DNA of 22,088 nucleotides from Pelargonium cotyledonis (taxonomy: Eukaryota > Streptophyta > Magnoliopsida > Geraniales > Geraniaceae), in assembly GCA_036897625.1 (NCBI GenBank), contig JAYMTA010001060.1, positions 1 through 22,088 on the forward strand, written 5' to 3'. The notes under the pieces were generated by a model. It did not search any database and was not told the origin of the DNA. It saw only the letters and a program-made list of their open reading frames with translations. Below, piece by piece: positions 1 to 9,432 of the stretch (positions are counted from its first letter, which is position 1; each line of letters begins with the position of its first letter). Both the position numbers and the translations under genes were made by a program.

Positions 1-125
1 CATATACTCACCCAAGTGAATTTGTGGGAGCGGAGCGACCCATCCAAATCCATGATTTTAAATGAGGTGTCATCACCTTTTAAGTTTAACTGGTATAACT
101 GTATATCAATCAACTGATATACATT
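1..125 (-). mobile_element. Foldback MITE, partial copy (cut by window start)
   Basis: The first 125 bases match the reverse complement of part of the element at 3362-3561. The central part with GGGAGCGGAGCGACCC lies at about 26-41. One arm follows from about 55, starting ATTTTAAATGAGGTGTCATC and ending near 125 with an AACTGATATACATT tip. The other arm would lie before the window. No coding capacity is visible. The family is not one I can name. Confidence 0.7.
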
Positions 126-436
126 ATATCCTTTTAAAAATATCATGTATACTCCCTTTATACTTTTTGGCATGTAATGTCACGTTTATTTTTTTTAACA
201 CCACGTTTGTTTGTTAAAATAAAAGGATTTTTAAATGTTAAACTAATAATTGAAAAATAATTATTAATTTTTCTAAAATTTCTTGAATTCTGATTGATAA
301 TAATGTAGACACCAACAAAAGAATGGGTCCATGCAATAACTTCCTGCCAACAAAATAATTATAATCTCTTTTTTATTTTTCCTACCAAACAAAAGAAGAA
401 TATAAATTATTTGCGTCACGAAACCGTGAACAATGA

Positions 437-481
437 TGGGCCATAAACCATATTGGGCTTTCATGGGCCGTTATGGGCCCA
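437..481 (+). promoter_or_regulatory. Site II (TGGGCC) cluster upstream of Yippee-like gene
   Basis: TGGGCC occurs at 437-442, 464-469 and 474-479 (the last is the palindrome TGGGCCCA), with a TTGGGCT at 453-459. TGGGCC/GGCCCA elements are known TCP-factor sites in promoters of housekeeping and translation-related plant genes. They lie about 300 bp before the telo-box and CT tract of the Yippee gene, so they are probably part of its promoter. Confidence 0.6.
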
Positions 482-756
482 ATGAGAGCCCAGTGATCTC
501 TTTTTCCCTCTGTTCCGTTCAGCTCCTGCTCTGTTTCTGCTGGATCCTGAAACATTTTGTCTTCGTCATCAATCATCACGAGACAGAGAAAGAAGCATGG
601 GAGCTTTTGGACCATCTTTAATGGGATGCTAGAAAATAATTGTGGCAATTTCATAAATTGGGGAAGAAAGCGAGGCTCAAACTCTCCTGTCAGTTCCGAT
701 GCAACTTGTCATCTACTAATCGAACCCACCGAGCTCCGACACAGCACAGTTCCGGA

Positions 757-800
757 AAACCCTAATAATTCGCATACTCTCTCTCTCTCTCTCTCTCTCT
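757..800 (+). promoter_or_regulatory. Telo-box followed by (CT)12 tract, core promoter or leader
   Basis: A telo-box AAACCCTAA lies at 757-765 and a perfect (CT)12 run at 777-800. Pyrimidine CT patches commonly sit around plant transcription starts, so transcription of the Yippee-like gene probably begins close by. A possible leader exon ends near 840 at GGACAG/GTTCGT. Another is bounded by TTGCAG/ at 1256 and CAGTCAG/GTAAGC near 1332. The exact start site is not visible from sequence. Confidence 0.5.
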
Positions 801-1458
801 GGACGAGTCGTCTAATTCATCCAAACATGGCACCGTGGACAGGTTCGTCTTCTTGTGTAATATCAATCATTGAATTGATTTTCACTCATTTGGTTCATGA
901 TCTTATAATGTTTTGTGTTTTTGCGTTTTCATCTTTCTGGGTGAACTGTATTTTTTGGGTTTTGAAATGCTAATTCTCAGATCCTTGTGATGTTCAGTTC
1001 AAAATCTGGTTTTAATTTCTGGGTTTGGTTTGGTTTTGTGATATATGTTCTATTTGTTAATTGGGTGTTTTTGCCGTTTACTCTCTTGAACCGACCTGTC
1101 ATTTTCAATCCCATCTGTGCTATCGTTTTCGGTGTGGAAATGTGATAGTTGTTAAATTGCTCTGTTTTTTGTCTTTTGCCTATTTTGGTGATGATGCTTT
1201 GAAACTGAGTAGTTGCTCGTTAACGTTTTGGAACTCTGTTTTGTCTCTGGTTGCAGATATATTGTGAAACAACGGTTGATTTGTATTGGTGATGGTAGTA
1301 TTAGTATTGCACAGTTTGTAGGTTCAGTCAGGTAAGCTTCTTGTTGGTTTTTTGGTTTTTGGGCTCTAGCTTTGTTTTCATTTGAGTCGGTTAAAGGATC
1401 TCGATTCGGGTGTACAGATTGCAGGAAGTAGCGTAGTTGGTATTCGTTGCAACCTTCA

Positions 1459-2052
1459 ATGGCGGACTTGGTTGGGCCGAGATTGTACTGTTGCTGTCAT
1501 TGCAGAAACCATGTTGCCCTTCATGATGATATCATTTCTAAAACTTTTCAGGTGAATAGCTTGATGCCGAATTTCTTAGCTATGATTTGTTCAATTATAT
1601 TTACTTTTTCCGTTACCTAATTCTTATGAAAAAGTGAAGAATATGGTTGTTGAAGGCAAACTCAAAACAACTAAGCCAAGTTGTTGTGTGAAACGATATA
1701 AATGAACCCTTGATTTGCTTTCATCTAATGCATACGTATTTGTAATTTTGTTTTGATAATGGCTGCACTGGAAGTGTTAGATTTATCCTTATAGTTTTGT
1801 TTATTGTCATAATTTGTCCCTTAGGGAAGAAATGGTAGAGCCTTCCTGTTTTCCCATGCAATGAATGTTATGGTTGGTCCGAAGGAGGACAGGCAGCTCA
1901 TGACTGGTCTCCACACGGTGGCTGATATCTTCTGCAGTGATTGCCGTGAGGTCTTGGGTTGGAAGTATGAACGAGCCTACGAAGAAACACAGAAGTACAA
2001 GGAAGGAAAATTCATCCTTGAGAAGTCAAAAATAGTAAGGGAAAGCTGGTAG
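1459..2052 (+). CDS. Yippee-like zinc-binding protein (106 aa, two coding exons)
   Basis: Coding exons are 1459-1551 (ends TTTCAG, donor GTGAAT) and 1825-2052 (acceptor CCCTTAG), joined in phase 0 to give 106 aa. The product is a complete Yippee domain. The first zinc pair is C12 and C15 in LYCCCHC, followed by IISKTF. The conserved [12 protein letters not shown] carries the second pair, C68 and C71. The C-terminus has [10 protein letters not shown] and [11 protein letters not shown]. Length fits the family (about 100-130 aa). Yippee proteins form a single zinc-bound fold; their role in plants is poorly known. The ATG follows an intron with acceptor AGATTGCAG, so the leader is probably spliced, with candidate leader exons near 800-840, 1257-1332 and 1424-1458. 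An AATAAA at 2226-2231 is a possible poly(A) signal. The gene lies between inverted copies of a foldback MITE and converges on the WNK gene. Confidence 0.92.
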
Positions 2053-2850
2053 TACCCGTGAAGGTTTGTGGCTCATTTGCCCTGTGTTCGTAAGTGTGTG
2101 AACGTGTCTACATGATCATCTCGTCTAGAAAACTATCCTCAACTGAAAATAATTCCTTATCGTTCTTTGTGAATTCTTGTTATCCTCCCTGTGTGGACAC
2201 GGTATTGCAAATAATTCATTCTGTTAATAAATTTGTGAATAGTACCCACCAATGTTGTTTGCACATTTACGCATCTAATCCAATGAGTGTTAATATCATA
2301 TCAAATGTACTATACGTGTTCGGTGATTGAGGATGATGTTGTGAACTCTCCAAAGACGTGGGTTGAGTGAAGAATATAGGAATGATATATGAGATAGCAC
2401 TTCAAAGTTTTGTTTGAGATGCTGCAATTCATTTGCTTACATATGCAAAAATTTCTCCCTTTCCCCCCTATAATGATGATGTAGCTGTTTATATATGGCT
2501 CGTGTAAGTCTGGCATTTTCCATGGATGAATTTGGTAGCAATATGTGCTGGATTGTTAGCCGAACCGGTTGTCATGCTTTTGTTAGCTTCATTGTTGGAG
2601 ATATGATTAGCATGTTCTCTTTTGTTGTATGTTGCCCGATTGATATTTGGAGACATTGTATAAGAGATAATTGCTCCTAAAACCTGCACTCAGCTTAATG
2701 GATGCAGGTTTTGTTGCAAGTTGACTAGACACTGTTTGCTTGTGCAAGTTGAGCAATTTCCTTGAAACAGGGAGCTCATTTCTCTGATTCATGTTATTTT
2801 TACATAATTACTTGCAACGAAAGCAACTGAACATATTTATCTTGTCCGTT
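2053..2850. other. Yippee 3' UTR and intergenic spacer
   Basis: The first 180 bases or so are probably 3' UTR, with AATAAA at 2226-2231. The remainder is AT-rich. Short open frames on both strands overlap one another, show no family resemblance and lack supporting splice signals. I see no gene here. Confidence 0.5.
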
Positions 2851-3194
2851 GTGTAGAATTAGTTACCTTTGCATCATGTTTGTTGTGTACATTGTAGATT
2901 CAAGTTTAAGGTACCAGCTGTGCTGCCCATCACTTTTAGTGTAAGCGTGTTCATGTTGGCCCTCCAAGACACGCACACACAAAGGTATCATTGTAAATTA
3001 ATACAAATAACGTGTCAAATGTGTTTGTTCTATTGTACAAAATGTGTTGGATTGTGTACGTGTCAACATGCCCCATTTAGTTACCGGGTTAAACGTGTCA
3101 TGTTCGTGTTGGACCGTACAATATGGTTATTAAACGTGTCGTGTTGAACACAAACAACTTTTAACACGACGCGCACGAATTATCAATTCTACAC
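2851..3194. repeat. Candidate non-autonomous DNA element with 10-bp inverted ends
   Basis: GTGTAGAATT at 2851-2860 is mirrored by AATTCTACAC at 3185-3194. Inside the right end is a hairpin: CGTGTCGTGTT at 3135-3145 pairs with AACACGACGCG at 3163-3173 (one mismatch), and CGTGTC-type motifs recur from 3060 on. CGTGTCGTGTT-rich ends are common in dispersed plant repeats. No target duplication is convincing, so the boundaries are tentative. Confidence 0.35.
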
Positions 3195-3361
3195 CTGACA
3201 CATACTTGTGCCTTGCTTTTGGGAAATAGAGTAGCTGTAATTGCTTAAATACATCTACCATCACCAGTAGGTGCATGAGGCATGTGAGTAACTGCAAAAT
3301 TGTATATGGTCAATACAGGCACAAGAGATAAAGATCTTTTATCATATTATATATATGATTT

Positions 3362-3561
3362 AATACATATCAGTTAATTGATATAAAGTCATATCAGTTA
3401 GACCAATAAGGTGATGACACCTCATTTAAAATGATGGACCCGGACGGGTCGCTCCGCTCCCACAAATTCACTTGGGTAGATATAAGTGATTTTAAATGAG
3501 GTGTCATCACCTCAATGGCTTCTCAAATTGCACCTGATATATCAGTTAACTGATATACATT
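3362..3561 (+). mobile_element. Foldback MITE, complete copy (about 200 bp)
   Basis: The left arm (3362-3432) and right arm (3489-3561) are inverted copies. The inner 24 bp starting ATTTTAAATGAGGTGTCATC are identical and the outer tips match closely, with a diverged stretch between. A loop of about 55 bp with GGGTCGCTCCGCTCCC lies at 3448-3463. The right tip holds a perfect 16-bp palindrome, TATCAGTTAACTGATA, at 3540-3555. No coding capacity. A related copy in the opposite orientation begins the window. Confidence 0.7.
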
Positions 3562-3901
3562 TTACTCTAATATATTATAGTAATTACTATGACAATCACT
3601 ATTATGTTTTAGAAGTCTAATGAGATACTAGGCTTTATACAGTAGTTTGAATCTCAAAAATTTCTTCACTTTTCAAATGCTAAAGTCAACTTTATGTGAA
3701 AATCAATCAATGACAATGGACCATTTCTTGATTTCCTCATTGAAGCCCTAAATAACAAGTGGTTTAGTGATGTAAAAAATAGAATGGCGTTCTTATAGTG
3801 AAAAAGATAAAAGACCAAATGTTATAAATTTGCAAATTTCTTCCATCACAACAAAGCAAATTTAAAGGAAAAAAAGCTACAACTGGTAAAAATCAAGTGC
3901 A

Positions 3902-6757
3902 TCAATTGACAGATATTTTCTTCTTTGTTACCCACTTCTTCTTCGCATTTTCTATTGCTTCTTCCTTCATCCTCCAAAGTTCACGGAAACATTGATGATA
4001 CTGCGAATCAATAGCTTCGAGCTCCTGCCTTAGATCATCATTCTGATCTTTGTCTGCTAGGGATAAAGAACAGATGCTTGACAAACTTGGGTTTCTTGAT
4101 AGGCATGAGTTGGAGAATGAGATTTCTGAGTCTTTGGCAGATCTGTTGATCACGAGAGATTGGCCATTTTCTTCACATCTCTTCTCTCCATTTCCAATGA
4201 GATCACGAGCACCAAAATCAGAGTAAGATTCGTACCCATCCAAACCTTGGCAGCCTTCATCATGAATGGATTCAGAAGACCCTATAGTTTTGTTATTGCT
4301 GGCATCTGAGATGATTGTGTAATACTCTGCGGACATGTCTGAAATTGTTGATTCCCGAGTACTTTGATCTCTCACATTAGTATGAGAGGAAAGGTACTGC
4401 CCACTAACTGTTTCTGCAGGAAGCTTGGACTCCCATGGACACTTCAACAAGGTTCCATCAATTTGCTCTTTCGGAGAATTCTCGTTTGAACTACCTGCCT
4501 TACCTGAAGGTTTCCAGCTAGGTGTGAGCTTCAAAATCAAGTTGTGAATTAAATCAGCAATTACAGCCACCTCTTCATTTGGCAATTCAAGTTGTTCAAC
4601 CATCTCCCCAGCTATAGAGAATGCAGTATCAGAATCAAGGTAAAATTCAAAATGAATAATCCTAGCCCGACCTGTCAAATGCACAAATAATAAATAGGTT
4701 TAATCTATGTTTAAATTGGAAAGAAACTAATTTGTACAATAAAACTACTTACCACGCGGATCAGCAATGCGCAATGTCAATGAGATTGTGTTCTCGTCAT
4801 TTTTCTCCCCTTTTAATCTGAACTCATTCTTCTCAGTGAACTTTTGGAGTTCCAGAGTCAATAATGGACTTCCATTGCTGCTTTTTGTACAAGAGCTATC
4901 AGAAAGCTTCTTGTGGCAAGCATCTATGTCCATGGCCTGAGATTGTGGCAAGTTCACTGGTTTGGATTTAAGTATGGGTAACTGTAGAGGAACACGAATA
5001 GGCTCCTTTGAATTTTCAGCTGCAAGGAATGGATCTTTCAGGAGTTCCACGGCAGGCAATCTCATAGATGCTTCAACAAGACATTTCTCAATGAATTGCT
5101 TAACTTGGGGATCATTCACTTTGCTGAGAGAAGCCGGCTTTATGCCCTACAACAAAGAAGATATAAATTGTGAAACCATTAATCATTTTGACATATAAAT
5201 TTAAAACGAATAGAGGATTTTCAGTTTTGTGTACTTACAGAGGTAACCTTCTTAAAGATCTGTGCAGGATTTTTGCATTCACTGTATGGGTATTCACAAG
5301 TAACCATCTCCAACATGCACATGCCAAAAGAATAAATGTCAACAAGCTCGTTATACTCTTCTTCGTACAGCTCTGGAGCCATGAACTCAGGAGTGCCAAT
5401 AACACTTCGAGCAGTGGGTTGCTGCATGACAATTGCCAATCCAAGATCTCCAATTTTAACTTCTCCATTATTTCCATTGACAAATACGTTATCACATTTC
5501 AGATCTCTGTGAATAATAGGAGGATCATGACCTTGCAGGTAGTGTAAACCTCGAAGAATCTGCCTTGCCCAGTTTTTTATGGCCTTCATGTCCACATTCT
5601 TATGCTTCCTACGATATCTATATATCAAATAAAAAAACAACGATATAAATACAAACTGAAGCCAACCAATAAACAAGAGAAATTTGAAAATTCATGGAAT
5701 GAAACTCACTGTCTCAAGCTCCCAGAAGTGAACAACTCTGTAATCAAGTTAATAGTTTTGTTGTCGTCGTCAACCCAAGAGTAGTAGAACTTGATAATGT
5801 TCTCATGTTTCAATGATTTCAAGAGGTGAACCTCGGAATATAGTCTTTCAAGCTGATCTGGTGACTGCAGTACATCTTCAATATTAACTTGGTTCCAGGC
5901 AACTTCAATACCATCAGCTTCATCAAATGCCCTATATCTACACGAAGCATAATGGAGCCGAAGACTAAAAACTAGAGCTGAATTAAAGAGTAAGCACTGA
6001 ATATAACAAGATAAGTCTATAAGAACCATACACAGTCTTGAAAGCTCCTTTGCCCAACAATTCATCATACTGAAGTAAACAAGCACACACACAAAAAAAA
6101 ACAGAGAGTAAATCATTAAATCTGATAAATGAGCGGCAAACTTAAAAGATAAGAGAAACAAAGCATCTCATCAAATAAATAAATAAACTTTATTCTATCA
6201 CATAATATAAAAAATACTGACAGCACATGATTCCAATTTCCAAACAATAAAACATTTTCAATAAAAAAAAAATCTGGTTTTCACATCTAATTTCTCTGTT
6301 ACTGACAAGTGAAATAGAATACACAATAATGTCAGTGATTATACAGATTTATAGATTATAAAATCAGTCCAAAAAGCTAATTCTGGTGGATACAAAATGC
6401 ATATATAAAAATAAAAAAAAAATTGATCACTTGGGACAGGGAGGAATAGAACATTCCACCAGCTACAACCTAAATTGCAGAAATATTTTAATCATTCCCA
6501 AAAAAAATCAAAATTTTTAATTCCTGTTGTTTTGGATTCATTTTCTCGGCTACCAAACAAACCATCACAGTACAAAAAACAAACAAACGAACAAAAATCA
6601 AATCCAAAGAACAAAAATCAAATCAAATCAAGCAGATAAACAAACAAACAAAACGAACACATACCCGTACGTATCTACCGGTCGGATCCTTCTCAGCAAA
6701 GTCATCATCCACAGCCTCAGATTTACACCCGAACGAAGAACCTGTACATGAATTCAT
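3902..6757 (-). CDS. WNK: WNK (with-no-lysine) serine/threonine kinase, 633 aa, six exons
   Basis: Exons in reading order are 6757-6665, 6069-6032, 5937-5710, 5617-5239, 5146-4753 and 4671-3902, all with GT-AG borders and continuous phase, totalling 1902 nt. The kinase domain spans about residues 30-285. The glycine loop GKGAFKTVY supplies the WNK-specific catalytic lysine K42, and N59 in VAWNQV sits where other kinases have the beta-3 lysine. E79 is the alpha-C glutamate, HRDLKCDN (D158) the catalytic loop and GDLGLA (D177) the DFG equivalent. S191 in [12 protein letters not shown] matches the WNK activation-loop serine. Residues about 367-430 resemble the OSR1-C/CCT-like domain of WNKs. The tail from about 590 is a predicted coiled coil ending KKKISVN. 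Plant WNKs act in osmotic, clock and flowering signalling; the Arabidopsis subgroup cannot be assigned by eye. A frame of 85 codons lies in the presumed leader (7127-6870). Confidence 0.93.
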
Positions 6758-7190
6758 CGCGACAAAACGAAAATCGCACCCAAAAGAAAAAAACAAAACC
6801 AAAGGCCCAACCAGAGAATCTTCAGAACAGAATCACAATCAGAAGAAAAAAAATCGCAAACCCCCAATATTAAAGGAATTTGAATTTGGTCGCAGTCGGA
6901 AGCGAGAAGGATGAGGAGACGAGAAGGATGTTTTCAGAAAACGCCTCGCAAGCAACAGAATAAGAATCGAATGCCGATTGAAATCGGAATCGGCACTCGT
7001 CGACGAAGCAGAACATGTCGGAGGTTTCCAATGGCAAATCCAAATCCGATTCCATGTCCCGAAATGGATGTGAGATCGGAGACGACACCAACAACATTTT
7101 TACACCAATTGTCGCAGATTCAGCCATTGGCTATCCACATCTTATTGGTCACCACCACCAATATGAAAATCCAATAAAACCCTAAAATCT
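6758..7190 (-). promoter_or_regulatory. WNK 5' leader region with long upstream ORF and telo-box
   Basis: Upstream of the WNK ATG the minus strand is pyrimidine-rich (runs of TTTTCTTTT), as expected of a leader. An 85-codon minus-strand frame runs 7127-6870 and stops 112 bases before the WNK start, so it is a candidate uORF if transcription begins above 7127. A telo-box-like AAACCCTAAAA lies at 7177-7187 on the plus strand. No TATA box or start site can be fixed. Confidence 0.4.
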
Positions 7191-7405
7191 GGCTTCGATC
7201 GATTCAAGTAAGGTAAAGAATAGAGCGATGGAGACAGATTTTAGATTTGGGAATTCAGATTTCAAAACCCTGACCTTTGAAGGAGATGGAGACAGTTGAT
7301 GTGGCTGTTGGTTTCGTACGGAGAGACCAATTGGAGGAAACAACTCATATATCATCATCAACAACATCAACGGCTTAACATTAGTTTTTTTAGGCTTTTG
7401 TAGAT

Positions 7406-7453
7406 TGGGCCTGGACCAATAGAAGGCCCATGGAAGTATTAGGCCCAGGCCCA
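7406..7453 (-). promoter_or_regulatory. Site II (GGCCCA) cluster, WNK promoter
   Basis: TGGGCC at 7406-7411 and GGCCCA at 7425-7430, 7442-7447 and 7448-7453 give four Site II-type elements in 48 bp, about 650 bp before the WNK start codon. A CCAAT sits between them at 7416-7420. The position suits the promoter of the minus-strand WNK gene. No plus-strand gene follows, so it need not be bidirectional. Confidence 0.55.
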
Positions 7454-7459
7454 TCTTGC

Positions 7460-8804
7460 AGCAACTATTGCATGAGTTACCTATTCGAGCCTATTGATTT
7501 ATCATATTCGTTTCTATTCTGGTTTAATATTTTTAAAAAAAAATTAATGCAAAGACTTTTTTTTTTTAATGTGAAAATTAGTGCATGTGATTGTGATAGA
7601 TTAGTTAAGTTTGAAATTCAAAGTATTCAATTAGTATGTGTTTGAATTCTTGTGATTGATTTGAATTTCATGATTTTATATTCAAATTTTGTAAGTTATA
7701 TTTTGTGTATAAAATTTATGAAACTTTAAATGTGACATTTGAGATAATGTGATCAAATTTGGAGTCAATTCTTTAGCAATATGCGTCAAATTTGTGTAAC
7801 ATTTTTAATTGAGAAAACGCGTGAATCAACTAATATGAAATTCTTACAACTTGAATTGAGGTTTTGAGTTTGAGATAGGAAATTTTGTCGCCCTTTTAAT
7901 AAGACCGATATGATATGAAAACAACTATTTCCATGTTTAGTTGTGAGTAATTTATCTTCCAAGTTGTAGAAGATAATAGGTTCAATATTAAGACCTAACA
8001 AGTCAAATATCTAAACCTAAAAATAAAACTAACTCAATGGGTTAAGGTACACAATAGAGATAGCCCTCCATTTTCGATCAACGAGACAATTTTCTCTAAC
8101 AAAGAAGTGTGCGCGTTAAATAATTGAGTCCTCTCCCAGTGCAGCACAAATTTTATAATAACAAAATTAGTATAACATACCAAAAATCTTAATTCACAAT
8201 ATTTATTTATGTCAATAAAGAAATGATATGACATTTGTAAAATGCACTACCACTTCAATGTATTCAACAAAAACGTGTGCAACTTTTGAGACATTTCATA
8301 TTTCCCTTTAAGATTTCAAATTCATGGCCATGTATATATTAAATTTGACCTCAATTGAAATTTTTTTTAAAAAAAAAATGTACACATAGTGTATGTTTGA
8401 TGTTAGGTTCATCTAAGCATGAAACACATGTTCGTTACGTCTTTTTATGGTAAATCTTTGCACTTGCTTGATATATACTTTAAACTTCATTTTTCTAAAT
8501 GATGATTACATTGTGTTGGGTAGATGTCGCACATAAATTTTTAAATGTCACAAATTTATTTATCTACTTAATTGTTAAATGACACACTAGTGCAACTAAA
8601 ACTCAAGACTAATTATTATGAAAATGGACTAAATTTACTGAAAATTAAAAATCAAAAAATTTCAAACTAAGCACATAACCTTTTGAAAGTTGGGAATCTC
8701 TAAAGTCATTTTATTATTTCAAATGCCCTAAAAGAGAAATTATTGGAAATCTGTCTATTTATTAAATTGAGTCATATTTAAACGTTCTACATAGCCAATA
8801 TACA
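7460..8804. other. AT-rich spacer between WNK promoter and tRNA-Val
   Basis: Very AT-rich with many A and T runs. The open frames are short and show no recognisable domain. Apart from a possible SINE remnant near 8030-8170 I see no gene. Confidence 0.5.
8028..8170 (+). mobile_element. Possible degenerate tRNA-derived SINE fragment
   Basis: TAACTCAATGGGTTAAGG near 8030-8046 resembles a tRNA-type A box, and TTTTCGATCAACGAGAC near 8072-8088 resembles a B box at a plausible distance. A non-tRNA-like body ending around CAGTGCAGCACAAATTTTA follows. No clean poly(A) tail or target duplication was found, so this is a weak call. Confidence 0.3.
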
Positions 8805-8878
8805 GGTTTCGTGGTGTAGTTGGTTATCACGTCAGTCTAACACACTGAAAGTCTCCGGTTCGAACCCGGGCGAAGCCA
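8805..8878 (+). tRNA. trnV-AAC: tRNA-Val (anticodon AAC)
   Basis: This 74-nt cloverleaf is complete. Acceptor strands GGTTTCG (8805-8811) and CGAAGCC (8871-8877) pair with one G-U, followed by discriminator A8878. The D arm contains GTGTAGTTGGTTATCAC. The anticodon stem TCAGT/ACTGA encloses loop CTAACAC with anticodon AAC at 8839-8841. The T arm has loop TTCGAAC. No intron and no encoded CCA, as expected for a nuclear gene. Upstream, CCAAT at 8795-8799 supplies the CAA motif typical of plant tRNA starts. A T-rich stretch from 8883 (TTATTTTTAAA) is a likely Pol III stop. The internal A and B boxes are intact. Confidence 0.96.
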
Positions 8879-9432
8879 GCCAATTATTTTTAAATCTAAT
8901 ATTTTACATTTTTAATCATCTATTAAATTGAAAAAAATAAATAATTATGAGAACAAAATTATACATCTATGATCTATTTAAATATATGTGTAGCAAGTCT
9001 GTACAGGAGTTTCTTCGAACAAATTTTTTTCTTTCATGTTTGTGTTTAGCACGATTTGTAAACTTGTCATGCTGAACACTACACAACAATCAATTGTTGA
9101 ACTAGAACAGATCAATACAATACTCAATATACCAAATTGGAAGATCCAAAATGCTAATTTATACAATATAAATGAAACTAATATATGTAAAATCAATTAT
9201 TTCAACCCTAAGTCCACTTGGGACCAATTGTTGGTTTGATTGAATCTGCATTTAAATAAAATGGAACATGCATCCACAGAGATAATGAGAGCTACCTTAA
9301 CATCATTTTAGTATCATATCCATTTACTACTCAAACAACAAAGCCAGAGATTTAAGAAAAAAAAGTATGCTACTCCTGAGTGCTGCGATCATATTACGGT
9401 TCCTTTTGTATTCAAAGAAACTAAATACTCGT
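8879..9432. other. Intergenic spacer and PUX10 3' UTR
   Basis: AT-rich sequence between the tRNA and the PUX10 stop codon. The part nearest 9432 should be PUX10 3' UTR. Short overlapping frames on both strands around 8980-9240 are complementary shadows with no domain. No further gene seen. Confidence 0.5.

Noticed and set aside
1-3561. A recently transposed composite element carrying the Yippee gene
   Set aside because: Only inverted MITE copies are seen. No outer target duplication can be tested because the left copy is cut by the window edge, so it is kept only as a question in the findings.
5170-5547. 125-codon plus-strand frame
   Set aside because: It is the antisense shadow of the WNK kinase exon, with no domain.
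6527-6751. Lys/Asn/Gln-rich plus-strand frame
   Set aside because: It lies in an A-rich low-complexity part of WNK intron 1 (AAACAAAC-type repeats) and overlaps exon 1 antisense.
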